From assembly GCF_037031225.1 (NCBI RefSeq), contig NZ_JAYEZN010000001.1, forward strand, positions 248,001-312,000: DNA of 64,000 bases. The letters run 5' to 3'. Numbering within the stretch: position 1 is the stretch's first letter; every line of letters starts with the position of its first letter. The notes below the pieces were generated by a model. That model did not search any database. It saw only the letters and a list, made by a program, of their open reading frames with translations, and was not told the DNA's origin. Below, piece by piece: positions 50,424 through 59,252 of this stretch. A program made the position numbers and the translations under genes. Origin of the DNA: Halorientalis sp. LT38 (lineage in GTDB: Archaea > Halobacteriota > Halobacteria > Halobacteriales > Haloarculaceae).

Positions 50424-51530
50424 TCACTCCTCGTCGGTCGCGTCGGCCACCGCGTTCAATGCTTCCAGATACGCGTCCAGGCTGTGGCTGCGCGTGAACC
50501 GCTCGACGTCGGCCTCGTCGGGAGCGTACTCGAACTCGCCGCTCCGGATCCGCTCGAGGGCGTCGGCGACGCCGGCGTGGTCGTCGGGATCCACGACGAT
50601 GCCGAACCCGTTCTCGGTGATCACGTCGGCGACCCGGAAGCTCGGGTCCACGATGGCGACGATCGGCCGACGCGCGCCGATGTAGTCGTACAGCTTGGAG
50701 GGGAGGTTGTGCTCGTTCCGCGGGTCGTCGCCGCCGACGTATAGAAGCGCGTCCGAGCCCTTCAGCTCGGCGACGATCTCCTCGTGCGGGACGAAGTCGT
50801 GTGGTTCGACGTAGTCCGTGACGCCGTGATTCGCGGCCGCTTCGGCGTAGGACTCGTTCCAGTCGCCGAAGAAGTGAGCCCGGACGTCAGCGTGCTCGCC
50901 GCGGGATTCGACGTAGTCGCTCAGCCCCCGGAGGAACGTGTAGGGCTCGATCCAACCCTCGTAGAACGACCCGGCGTAGGTGACGGTGAACTCCTCGTGA
51001 CTCGCGGGGTCGACCGACTCGAAGCTCTGCTCGTCGAACCCGATCGGGGGGAGCTTGCGAACTCGATCACTCGGCACGTCGGGATACGTCTGTTCGAAGT
51101 AATCGTCGGGGATCTGGATACCGTCGTACCAGACAACGCGGTCCGCGTGTGTGAGGATGTAGCCTTCCAGCCGCCGGCGGATCCGCGCCGCGACGGAGTC
51201 GGGTTCGACGTCGGGGTTCTCGACCAGTGGGTCCCGGAACTCGGCGATCCATGGGGTGCCGGTCAGACGCGCGAGAATCCCGCCGGCGATCTGGAGTTGG
51301 GGCGGATTGCTGACGGAGTTGATCACGTCCGCCCGTCGGGCCGCCCGGAGATTCCGTACGATCCCGAGCGGCGTCCCGACCGGAGTCGGCTCGACGTACC
51401 CGACTCGCAGGTTCCAGCCGCGCTCGGCCAGCCGTTCCGCCCGGGTCTGGAACTTGGCCGCCCGGCCGGAGTTCTCGTCGAGTCGGCGGTTCGAGACGAG
51501 CAGGACGGTCCGGGAGTCGTCGGCACTCAT
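50424..51530 (-). CDS. Glycosyltransferase family 4-type
   Basis: 368 residues. GT-B fold: TVLLVSNRRLDENSGRAAKFQTRAERLAERGW at the N terminus; FTVTYAGSFYEGWIEP, then KGSDALLYVGGDDPRNEHNLPSKLYDYIGARRPIVAIVD and ITENGFGIVVDPDDHAG (donor-binding Glu region). Follows the second sulfatase-like gene by 19 bases on the minus strand. Adds a sugar in the surface-glycan pathway; donor and acceptor are unknown. Confidence 0.88.
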   Translation of the reverse strand: MSADDSRTVLLVSNRRLDENSGRAAKFQTRAERLAERGWNLRVGYVEPTPVGTPLGIVRNLRAARRADVINSVSNPPQLQIAGGILARLTGTPWIAEFRDPLVENPDVEPDSVAARIRRRLEGYILTHADRVVWYDGIQIPDDYFEQTYPDVPSDRVRKLPPIGFDEQSFESVDPASHEEFTVTYAGSFYEGWIEPYTFLRGLSDYVESRGEHADVRAHFFGDWNESYAEAAANHGVTDYVEPHDFVPHEEIVAELKGSDALLYVGGDDPRNEHNLPSKLYDYIGARRPIVAIVDPSFRVADVITENGFGIVVDPDDHAGVADALERIRSGEFEYAPDEADVERFTRSHSLDAYLEALNAVADATDEE

Positions 51531-51549
51531 CGAATCGGCCCCGCCATCC

Positions 51550-52905
51550 TCACTCCTTGTATCCCAGGTCGCGGAGTCGCGCTTTCACGTCCTCGTCCAT
51601 CTCGACCTCGACGAGGTCCGAACCCGTCTCGTCGATGGCCCGGACGTGGTCGTCGATCGTCTCGCCCAGTCGCTCGGCGACCTCGGGGTGGTCGTCGATC
51701 ACGTTCCGGTTCTCGTCGGGGTCCGCCTCGAGGTCGTATAGCTCCTCGCCGGAGTCGCGGCGGACGAACTTCCACTCCTCGTCGCGGTAGCCGAACCGGT
51801 TCTCCCCCTGTCGGTCGCTCCAGTCGCCGATGACGTGAGTCCGGGGCCAGTCGCCGCCCTCGACGATGGGCCTGACGCTCCACCCCTGGAAGGCATCGGG
51901 GACCTCGAGTCCCGCGTAGTCGACGAGAGTTGCCGGGACGTCCTGCAGGCCCACGAGTTCGTCGTACCGGCCCGAGCCCTCGATCCCGCCGAGGAAGAGC
52001 GGCACCTGCATCACCTCGTCGTAGAAGTGCGTGTAGTGGCTGAACTGGCCGTGATCGAGGAACTCCTCTCCGTGGTCGGCGGTGATCGCCGTCACCGGCT
52101 CTTCGCCCCAGGCCTCGGTGACCTCCTCGATCAGCCGGCCGATCTCGGCGTCCGTGTACTTGATCTCCGCGTCGTAGAGGTCGACGATCTCTTCGAGCTC
52201 CGAATCCGTGACGTTCTCCGGTTCCTCGATCATCTTCCGGCGGAGCTTGATCGACCGGTTCTCGGAGATGGGGTCGTCGCGGAACTCCCGCTGGTACTCG
52301 GCGGGCGGGACGTACGGGTGGTGGACGTCCATGTAGTGGACCCAGAGGAATCGCGGGCCACCCTCGTCTGCCGTCTCGACCCACTCCAGCGCGTTGTCCG
52401 TGATCTCCGTGGCGGTGTCGTAGGCCGACCCGACGTTAATGCCGGCGGTCCGTTCCGCGGTGTCGAACGCGGAGGCGAGGAGCTTGTAGAGCAGACCGTC
52501 CTGATCGAGTCGGTCCTTGACGAACTGTCGGATCCGGGCCGTCGTCCCCGGGTCGGTCTTCGAGTCGTAGAAGAAGTCGAAGCCGCGGTCGTAGCCGAAG
52601 TCGGCGGAGAGATAGAGATTGGAGTGGAAGCCGGCCGTCTGGTAGCCGCCGTCGTCGAACACCTCGGCGACCATCGTGCGGCCCTCGGTCATCATCTCGA
52701 AGCCGCCGTGCATGAGGGCGTGCGAGGACGACATGATGGAGGGGAAGGAGGGGCGCGTGCTGCAGGCGTGGGCGAAGGTCCGCTCGAACGTGTGCCCGTC
52801 GGCGGCGAACTCGTCGATCACCGGCGTCGTGTCCCGATCGTACCCGAAACACCCGACGTGATCCGCGCGCAGAGAATCGATCGTGATCAGCAACACGTCT
52901 TTCAT
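51550..52905 (-). CDS. Second sulfatase/alkaline-phosphatase superfamily protein (Thr variant)
   Basis: 451 residues. DVLLITIDSLRADHVGCFGYDRDTTP with TRPSFPSIMSS as active-site segment: a Thr sits at the nucleophile position (T-R-P-S-F), and a Cys three residues before it is probably not the nucleophile. VTAITADHGEEFLDHG supplies metal ligands. About 35% longer in the middle than minimal members. Operon partner of the GT4 gene. Likely a phospho- or sulfo-transferase/hydrolase on a glycan; not settled by sequence. Confidence 0.85.
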   Translation of the reverse strand: MKDVLLITIDSLRADHVGCFGYDRDTTPVIDEFAADGHTFERTFAHACSTRPSFPSIMSSSHALMHGGFEMMTEGRTMVAEVFDDGGYQTAGFHSNLYLSADFGYDRGFDFFYDSKTDPGTTARIRQFVKDRLDQDGLLYKLLASAFDTAERTAGINVGSAYDTATEITDNALEWVETADEGGPRFLWVHYMDVHHPYVPPAEYQREFRDDPISENRSIKLRRKMIEEPENVTDSELEEIVDLYDAEIKYTDAEIGRLIEEVTEAWGEEPVTAITADHGEEFLDHGQFSHYTHFYDEVMQVPLFLGGIEGSGRYDELVGLQDVPATLVDYAGLEVPDAFQGWSVRPIVEGGDWPRTHVIGDWSDRQGENRFGYRDEEWKFVRRDSGEELYDLEADPDENRNVIDDHPEVAERLGETIDDHVRAIDETGSDLVEVEMDEDVKARLRDLGYKE

Positions 52906-52997
52906 GGGACTACGGTGTTACGGGGAGTATTTTACGGTTGTGATACCTCGAATGCACCGCGACGCCCCCGCAGTCCGCGGATTCTTCGATCGGCCGA

Positions 52998-54164
52998 TCA
53001 CTCGATCACGCCGTCCTCGCGAAGCGCGTCCAGCCGGTCCCGATCGTACCCCACCGCGGACAGGACGGCTTCAGTGTGTTCGCCGTGGCCCGGCGCCGGG
53101 CCGGTTTCGCGATCCGATCCCTCGGAACACTGCGCGGGGAAGCCGACCCGGGGGACCGGTCCGGAGCGGTCGAGCAGATCACGGGCCGTGGCGTGCTCCG
53201 AGTCGAGAGCCTCGGCCGGTGTGTGCACGGGAGCGACCATCGCCTCCACGTCCCCGAGCGCGTCTTCCCACTCGTCCCGAGTCCGGTCGGCGAACAGCGC
53301 CGTTAGTTCCTCGCGCAGGGCCTCGCGTTCGGCCGGGTCCATGGTCATGTGAGCGTCCGCGAGGTCCTCGCGCTCGACGGCCTCGCAGAACGACTCCCAG
53401 AACTTGGGTTCGAGGGCGGCGAGCGTGACGTACCCGCCGTCCGCGGTCTCGTAGACGTCGTACCAGGGGAGGTCACCGGTGAGTTCCGTCTCGCCAGGCC
53501 TCGGGTCGCCGCCGGTGAGTGCGTCGTGGGCGACGGCCTGTGAGAACGACGCCACCACGTCGGTCATCGCCACGTCGACGTACTCGCCGCCGGTGTTGCC
53601 CAGTTCCCGCGAGAGCAGCGCGCCGACGATAGAGAAAGCGGCGAACAGTCCGCCGGCCATGTCGCCGACGGGGTAGCCGGGCATCTGGGGTTTGTGCTCC
53701 TCGTCCGCCCGAGTCATATCCAGCAGGCCGGCCATGCCGACGTAGTTGAGGTCGTGGCCCACCCGGTCGGCGTACGGGCCCTCCTGGCCGAAGCCAGACA
53801 ACGAGCAGTAGACGACCTCGGGGTTGCGCTCGCGAACCGAGTCGTAGTCGACGCCGAGGCGGTCGACGACGCCGGGCCGGAACTGCTCGAACACCACGTC
53901 GGCCTCGGCCGCCAGATCCAGGAACGCCTCGCGGCCCCGGTCGGACTTGAGGTCGAGAGCGACGCTTCGCTTCCCCCGGTTGACCGCGTCGAAGATGGCG
54001 CCGACGCCCTCGTCGGTGTAGGGCGGGAGCATCCGGGCGTAGTCGCCGCCTTCCGCGTCCTCCACCTTGATCACGTCGGCACCGGCGTCTGCGAGCAACT
54101 GGGTCGCGTAGGGACCGGGCAACAGTCGGGAGAGATCGAGAATCCTGACTCCGTCGAGTCGCAT
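52998..54164 (-). CDS. CaiB/BaiF family CoA transferase
   Basis: 388 residues. Family III CoA-transferase: LDGVRILDLSRLLPGPYATQLLADAGADVIKVE, YCSLSGFGQEGPYADR, VDVAMTDVVASFSQAVAHDALTGG and VMAPVHTPAEAL-like MVAPVHTPAEALDSEH. Moves CoA between acids through an anhydride on a conserved Asp. Substrate unknown; an acyl-CoA dehydrogenase and acyl-CoA synthetase gene lie within 10 kb. Confidence 0.93.
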   Translation of the reverse strand: MRLDGVRILDLSRLLPGPYATQLLADAGADVIKVEDAEGGDYARMLPPYTDEGVGAIFDAVNRGKRSVALDLKSDRGREAFLDLAAEADVVFEQFRPGVVDRLGVDYDSVRERNPEVVYCSLSGFGQEGPYADRVGHDLNYVGMAGLLDMTRADEEHKPQMPGYPVGDMAGGLFAAFSIVGALLSRELGNTGGEYVDVAMTDVVASFSQAVAHDALTGGDPRPGETELTGDLPWYDVYETADGGYVTLAALEPKFWESFCEAVEREDLADAHMTMDPAEREALREELTALFADRTRDEWEDALGDVEAMVAPVHTPAEALDSEHATARDLLDRSGPVPRVGFPAQCSEGSDRETGPAPGHGEHTEAVLSAVGYDRDRLDALREDGVIE

Positions 54165-54309
54165 ACCGACGTTCCCGAGGCCACCACCTTAAGCCTGGGT
54201 CACGGTCACGTCCGGTCACCTTGAACGACCTCCGGCGTCCGCGGAAAGGCGGGCTTACGCGCGAACGGTTTCGCCGGATACCACTGCCGGCGTGCAACGG
54301 TCGGCCGGA

Positions 54310-54315
54310 TTTATT
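54310..54315 (+). promoter_or_regulatory. TATA box of the repeat-protein operon
   Basis: TTTATT, centred about 28 bases before GTG 54341. Confidence 0.5.
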
Positions 54316-54340
54316 CGCCGGTTCGGTGTACGGGCGTGCT

Positions 54341-54448
54341 GTGCCGTTTCTGCTCACACCCCACGGTGAAGTCACGATGTCCACAGAAGCCCACCAAACA
54401 GAGGGAGTACGGCTGCGCCCCCGACCGAGTCGGGGTGACCAGACATGA
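54341..54448 (+). CDS. 35-codon leaderless ORF coupled to the repeat-protein gene
   Basis: GTG 54341 lies at the predicted transcript start; ATG 54377 is a second in-frame start with GGTGA seven bases before it. The stop overlaps the next ATG as ATGA (54445-54448). The peptide ends GVRLRPRPSRGDQT and has no recognised domain. Position and overlap suggest translational coupling to the repeat protein. Confidence 0.4.
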   Translation: MPFLLTPHGEVTMSTEAHQTEGVRLRPRPSRGDQT

Positions 54449-56565
54449 GAGCACACACGGCAGTCCTGGGAGCCGCGATTCTGGTCCTGGGCGGCCTCGC
54501 GATACTCGCCCTGGGCGGTCCGGCGACGCTCCTCGACGGCCAGGGGGACGAGGCCGTGGCCGACGGTCAGGGCGACGCCGACGGGGAGGCGGCGATCCAG
54601 CGCTACGACGACGAGTTGCGCGACCTCGCGGCAGTCAGCAGTCAGGGATCGGCCGGGGAGTCGGCCGCGGACGGGCAGGAAGGGCCCGACGCCGCGCAAG
54701 CGGGCGCGCGAGCCGGCGCCCAACTCGCGCAGGAACAGGGCGTGAACGTGAGCCAGGAGCAGATCGACGCGGCGGCCGACGCGGCCGCGACGGCCGCGAG
54801 CCAGCGCCAGGACGCTGACGTCGAGCAGATCCAGGCCGCCGCGAAGGGTGCGACGCACGGCGCCCTCGTCCAGCGGCAGGACGCCGACGTCGAGCAAATT
54901 CAGTCCGTCGTCTACGGCGGCGCGGTCGGTGCGCTGTCGCAGACGCAGAACGCCGACGTCAGACAGGTGCAGGCTGCTGCCCATGGCGCCAGCCACGGCG
55001 CGCTCGCACAGCGCCAGAACGTGACCGTCGACCAGCGGCAGTTCGTCGCGGCGGGGGCCGCCGCTGGCGCGGTCGAAGCGGCGGTCCAGAAGCAACAGGT
55101 CGGCGTCAGTCAGATCCAGGAAGCTGCCCAGGGCGGGGCCTACGGCGCCCTCGTCCAGACCCAGCGGGTGACTGTCGAACAGTTGCAGGCCGCAGCCTTC
55201 GGGAGCGCGGGCGGCGCCGTCACCGACGACGAAGCGGACCCCAAGAAGGTGCAGGACGCCGCCATCGGCGGCGCGAAGGGCGCGCTCGTCCAGAGCCAGC
55301 GGGCCAGCGTCGAGCAGGTGCAGGCCGCCGCACGCGGCGGGACCGAGGGCGCGATCGTGCAGCGACAGCGCGTGACGATCACCCAGCTGCAACAGGCCGC
55401 GGCGGGTGGGGCCGAAGGGGCGATCTCCCAGCACCAGTCCGCCACGGTCGAGCAGATCCAGGCCGCGGCGTCGGGCGCCGCGCGGGGCACCCTGACGCAG
55501 GTGCAGGTCGTCAACGTCGTCCAGATCCAGCAGGCTGCGACCGGTGCGGCCGCCGGCGCCGCGGCCGCCGCGAGTCAGCAACAGGCCGCCACCGTCGAGC
55601 AGATCCAGGCCGCGGCGGCGGGCGCAGGTGAGGGCGCCGTCGTCCAGATTCAGGTCGTCAATATCGTCCAGATCCAGGCCATCACGCAGGGCGCAGCCGA
55701 GGGGGCGCTCTCCCAGGCACAGGACGCGAGCGCCGAGCAGATCCAGGCCGCCGCACGAGGGGCCTGTGCGGGTGCGACGGAACTGAGTCAGCGCCAGGAG
55801 GTGAGCGTCACTCAGCTCCAGGAGATCGCCAGCGAATCTGCCGCATCGGCGGCCGACGAGGCAGCCCAGGAGGGGATCACCGACACGGAGGAGATCGCCT
55901 CGAACGCCGAATCGGCCGTGACCGACGACGCCGAGGCCGAGGACGAGCAGGAACTCGAGAGTCTGAACCTGACCCAGGACGAGGCGAACGTGACCGTCGA
56001 GAACCCCAACGACGTGGCGGTCGTCGTGACGGTGACGAGGACCGACGGGACGGGCGAGCCGCTCTTGCTCGACGTGCCAGCGGGAGAGAACGTGACCGAC
56101 CTGCTCGATCCCGGCGAGTACGAGGTGACCGCCGAGACCGAAGCCGGCGATCCCGTCCCGGTCAATGGCGAGGAACGGCTGGTGATCGAGATCGAGGAGC
56201 CGACGACGCCGACGACTACTGAGACCCCGACCGAAACCGAGACGCCAACGGAGACACCGACGGAAACTGAGACGCCGACGGAGACGCCGACGACCACTGA
56301 AACCCCGACCGAAACCGAGACTGAAACCCCGACCGAGACACCAGTCGAAGAAGAGACGCCGACCGAACCCACCGAACCGGAGACGGAGGAGCCGGTCGAA
56401 CCCGAAACCGAAGAGCCCGAAGAGCCCGTGACGGAGGAGCCCGTCGAACCCGAAACCGAAGAGCCGGAACCCGAGGAGCCCGCGACGGAGGAGCCCGAGG
56501 AGCCCGAAACCGAGGAACCGGAACCCGAAGAACCCGAGGAAACCGAGCCACCGGAAGCGGAGTAA
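54445..56565 (+). CDS. Exported repeat protein with about fifteen 23-residue Q/A/G repeats
   Basis: 706 residues. N-terminal hydrophobic signal (AVLGAAILVLGGLAILALGG). Residues 125 to about 462 are 23-residue units of the form VEQIQAAAxGAxxGALVQxQ; Q-x-Q pairs flank each Ala/Gly stretch, and only unit 14 has a Cys (GACAGA). A degenerate first unit (VSQEQIDAAADAAATAA) precedes. A beta-rich segment (VTVENPNDVAVVVTVTRTDG) and a long Thr/Pro/Glu tail (TETPTETETPTE and similar, about 590-706) end the protein with no membrane anchor. Probably secreted and glycosylated on Thr. The repeats could build a solenoid or amyloid-like fibre; this is inference. Confidence 0.85.
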   Translation: MRAHTAVLGAAILVLGGLAILALGGPATLLDGQGDEAVADGQGDADGEAAIQRYDDELRDLAAVSSQGSAGESAADGQEGPDAAQAGARAGAQLAQEQGVNVSQEQIDAAADAAATAASQRQDADVEQIQAAAKGATHGALVQRQDADVEQIQSVVYGGAVGALSQTQNADVRQVQAAAHGASHGALAQRQNVTVDQRQFVAAGAAAGAVEAAVQKQQVGVSQIQEAAQGGAYGALVQTQRVTVEQLQAAAFGSAGGAVTDDEADPKKVQDAAIGGAKGALVQSQRASVEQVQAAARGGTEGAIVQRQRVTITQLQQAAAGGAEGAISQHQSATVEQIQAAASGAARGTLTQVQVVNVVQIQQAATGAAAGAAAAASQQQAATVEQIQAAAAGAGEGAVVQIQVVNIVQIQAITQGAAEGALSQAQDASAEQIQAAARGACAGATELSQRQEVSVTQLQEIASESAASAADEAAQEGITDTEEIASNAESAVTDDAEAEDEQELESLNLTQDEANVTVENPNDVAVVVTVTRTDGTGEPLLLDVPAGENVTDLLDPGEYEVTAETEAGDPVPVNGEERLVIEIEEPTTPTTTETPTETETPTETPTETETPTETPTTTETPTETETETPTETPVEEETPTEPTEPETEEPVEPETEEPEEPVTEEPVEPETEEPEPEEPATEEPEEPETEEPEPEEPEETEPPEAE
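54817..55830 (+). repeat. About 15 tandem 69-base coding repeats
   Basis: The repeated unit is roughly 69 bases (23 codons) and diverged at DNA level, with several longer units (for example after unit 4 and unit 11). The variation argues for old protein-level selection rather than recent slippage. Confidence 0.85.
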
Positions 56566-56695
56566 CCGCGACCGTCGATGATCGGATGGCCGCGGTACCT
56601 ACCGGGATCGGTTTCCATGCGTTCTGCGGTCCCGTGATCCGACCGCCCAGCAGAGAGGCAGTGGTTTCAAGCACCGTCGGCCGCACGGTCGGTGC

Positions 56696-57922
56696 ATGCC
56701 AACGTCAGACACGGGCGGGGACGGCGGGGTCGGATTCGGGACGACGGAAGAGACGCGCCTGATCCTCGACAGCCTCGACGAGTTCGTCGCACAGGAGGTC
56801 GAACCGCTCGCGGACGAACTTGGCGACACCTGGTCGAACCCGCGACGGCGGCACGAAGCGGACGGGCGACTCGTCCCGGAGGTGCGCGAGGCCATCGAGA
56901 CGATCCGGAAGAAGAGCGCGGACGCGGGCTATTACGCGATGAACCTCCCGGAGGAGGTTGGCGGGGAGGGCGTCTCGAACGTCACCTGGTACCGGGCGAA
57001 AAAACGCGTCGCGAGTCACGGCATCGGGTTGACCGAGTACGTCCTGGCGGGTCCCGAGGGCCCGAAACCGCTGCTCATGCAGGCAGAGGGCGAGCAGATC
57101 GAGAAGTACCTGAAGCCGGCCGTCGCCGGCGAGAAGTCGACCGCGTTCGCCCAGACCGAACCCGGCGTGGGGTCGGACTCGCCCAGCATGAGCACGCACG
57201 CGGAGCGAGACGGCGACGAGTGGGTGCTGAACGGCCGCAAGCAGTGGATCACGAACGCCCCGTACGCTGACTTCGTGCAGGTCTTCGCGCGGACGACGCC
57301 ACAGGAGGAGATGGGCCGCTACGGCGGGATCACCTGCTTCGTCGTGGAGGCCGACGAGTTCGAGCTGGGGTCGATGAACAACGCGGTTGGGTTCGAGGGG
57401 ATGCAGGCCGAGTTGCTGTTCGACGACGTGCGCCTCCCCGAGGATCGGGTGCTCGGCGAACCCGACGCCGCCTTCTACAACGCGATGGACTTCCTCTCGC
57501 TGGGGCGACTCGAACTCGGGGCCGAGGCGGTCGGGTACACCGAACACCTCCTCGAACGGGGCGTCGAGTACGCCAACGAGCGGGAGGCCTTCGGGCGCCC
57601 CATCGGGAAGTTCCAGGGCATCTCTCACAAGCTCGCCGAGGGCCGGGCACGGAACTTCGCGGCCGACGCCGCGGGGCTGAAGCTCGCCTGGCTGATGGAC
57701 GACGGCGAGCAGGCCATCGAGGCCTCGTCGATCTTCAAGTACCTCGCGACGAACGTCTACTTCGACGTGGCAGACGACGTGGTGCAGGTCCACGGCGCGA
57801 ACGGCCTCTCCGAGGACAACCCGTTCATGGATCACCTTCACATCGCCAGGATCCTGCGGGTCGTCGAGGGGACGGACGAGATCCAGCTCAACACGATCGC
57901 CAAACAGCTCGGCGTGTCCTGA
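56696..57922 (+). CDS. Acyl-CoA dehydrogenase
   Basis: 408 residues. FAD-dependent: FAQTEPGVGSDSPS (FAD/substrate loop), LNGRKQWITNAPYADF, the C-terminal helix region REAFGRPIGKFQGISHKLAEG and QVHGANGLSEDNPFMDHLHIARILRVVEGTDEIQ. The N terminus has an extension ahead of EETRLILDSLDEFVAQEV. Oxidises an acyl-CoA at C2-C3. TTTCAAG about 30 bases upstream fits a leaderless start at ATG 56696. Specificity is not evident. Confidence 0.93.
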   Translation: MPTSDTGGDGGVGFGTTEETRLILDSLDEFVAQEVEPLADELGDTWSNPRRRHEADGRLVPEVREAIETIRKKSADAGYYAMNLPEEVGGEGVSNVTWYRAKKRVASHGIGLTEYVLAGPEGPKPLLMQAEGEQIEKYLKPAVAGEKSTAFAQTEPGVGSDSPSMSTHAERDGDEWVLNGRKQWITNAPYADFVQVFARTTPQEEMGRYGGITCFVVEADEFELGSMNNAVGFEGMQAELLFDDVRLPEDRVLGEPDAAFYNAMDFLSLGRLELGAEAVGYTEHLLERGVEYANEREAFGRPIGKFQGISHKLAEGRARNFAADAAGLKLAWLMDDGEQAIEASSIFKYLATNVYFDVADDVVQVHGANGLSEDNPFMDHLHIARILRVVEGTDEIQLNTIAKQLGVS

Positions 57923-58023
57923 TCGGATCGAGCGGCTGGACGACCGCCACGCTCCACGGGAACGCACCGTTCGGTCTGGGTACCTGGCGAATGATTGAAG
58001 GGTCACAGGCGTCAGGAGAGCGC

Positions 58024-58416
58024 ATGGAGGCGCTGGCAAACGACGTCTGGGACGAGCTGTACGAACGCGTCCAGCACGACCTCAGGGCGGTCGTCCGGTT
58101 CACGCCGACGGATTACGATGGGCAACTGCGATCCGACGTCGCGGAGACCTACGACAGCGACGAGCGGGAGCGTATCATCGACGAGACGATAATCCGGCAG
58201 CTCGGCCTGACGGGCGAGGAGAGCGACATGAAGGTCGGCGAGCTCTCGGCGTTCGTTCGACAGTTCGATCGGGCCTGGGTGATCTCCTGGCGGGAACCGG
58301 ACGACGTGAAGTCGGGCTTTTTCGTCTCCATCCAGCGGGACGGGTACGACGCGACCATGGCCGACGTCGAGTACTGTATCCAGTATCTGAACGAGGAGAT
58401 CGAACCCCGGCTGTAA
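58024..58416 (+). CDS. Conserved small haloarchaeal protein
   Basis: About 130 residues from ATG 58024, preceded by AGGAG with seven bases between; ATG 57991 is an in-frame alternative giving 141. ALANDVWDELYERVQHDLRAVVRF, DERERIIDETIIRQL, and AWVISWREPDDVKSGFFVSIQRDG. The pattern resembles an uncharacterised haloarchaeal family. Mixed alpha/beta, acidic, no signal. Function unknown. Confidence 0.72.
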   Translation: MEALANDVWDELYERVQHDLRAVVRFTPTDYDGQLRSDVAETYDSDERERIIDETIIRQLGLTGEESDMKVGELSAFVRQFDRAWVISWREPDDVKSGFFVSIQRDGYDATMADVEYCIQYLNEEIEPRL

Positions 58417-58453
58417 CCCCGTCCGGAGTTCTACTGGGTCCCAGGACGGTCAC

Positions 58454-58702
58454 TCAGTGCCGGAACAGGAGGATCCGGTCTTCCTCGTGCCGGATGCAGA
58501 AGGGCGTGGCCGACGACGGGGTGAAGGCGTTGTGGGTCTTCTCGGAGACGAACAGCTGTTCGAAGGGCTCGTCGCAGCCCGGACAGGCGTATGGCTTCTT
58601 GTTCGCCCAGTGGCTCGTCTCGCGGGTCTCCTTGAGGAGTTTGAGGCCGTGCCGGTAGTCGTGGACGTCGATCGGGCCCGTGTCGTCGCCCAGTCGCTCC
58701 AT
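58454..58702 (-). CDS. Small Cys/His protein, DUF7385-like
   Basis: 82 residues from ATG 58702. HGLKLLKETRETSHWANKK, YACPGCDEPFEQLFVSEKTHNAF and TPFCIRHEEDRILLFRH. The CPGC plus FCxxH pattern suggests one zinc site. I associate it (unverified) with the DUF7385 proteins sometimes annotated as flagella-cluster proteins. No archaellum genes are nearby. Confidence 0.7.
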   Translation of the reverse strand: MERLGDDTGPIDVHDYRHGLKLLKETRETSHWANKKPYACPGCDEPFEQLFVSEKTHNAFTPSSATPFCIRHEEDRILLFRH

Positions 58703-58802
58703 GGGGCGGTGCTGGACCTGCAGTGGTATCAATGTGCGGACGGACTCGCGTAGCGTTGCCGGGTTCCGCGGCGTTAAGGCCGGGGCTGCGGAAGGCCGAT
58801 AC

Positions 58803-59252
58803 ATGACGGTTCTTGTCCCGTTCGACGACTCGGCGCTGTCACGAACGGCGCTCGAACGTGCCCGCGAATTCGCCGAGTACCGCGGCGAGGACGTCGTCGT
58901 GCTCACGCTCGTCCCGAGCGACGAGGAGTTCGCCGTCGAGCGCGGCTGGATCGAGGAAGGGGAGGACTACGACCCGGAGGCGGTCTGCGACGACTTCGAG
59001 GAGGCGGTCGCGGCGCTAGCGCCGGACGCGACCTACCGGTGTGAGCACCCACGCACGAGCGATTCTATGACCGCGACCCTCATCGACGACATCACGCGGA
59101 CGATCAGGGAAGTCGCCGCAGACGTCTCGGCCTCCATCGTCTTCATCGGCAGCGAGAACGCGGGCCGCGTCTCCACGCCCGTCACGAGCGTCGGGAACCC
59201 CGTCTCCGAGGACCCGCGGTACGACGTACACATCGTCCGGCACGCCGAGTGA
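58803..59252 (+). CDS. Universal stress protein (UspA-like)
   Basis: 149 residues from ATG 58803 (TATA-like GTTAAG about 28 bases upstream). TVLVPFDDSALSRTALERAREFA at the start and VSASIVFIGSENAGRVSTPVTSVG near the end; the nucleotide-binding G-x2-G pattern is incomplete, so ATP binding is doubtful. Stand-alone gene. Confidence 0.85.
   Translation: MTVLVPFDDSALSRTALERAREFAEYRGEDVVVLTLVPSDEEFAVERGWIEEGEDYDPEAVCDDFEEAVAALAPDATYRCEHPRTSDSMTATLIDDITRTIREVAADVSASIVFIGSENAGRVSTPVTSVGNPVSEDPRYDVHIVRHAE

Noticed and set aside
54817-55830. CRISPR-like array
   Set aside because: The periodicity is 69 bases with a continuous reading frame and variable repeats; it is a protein repeat.
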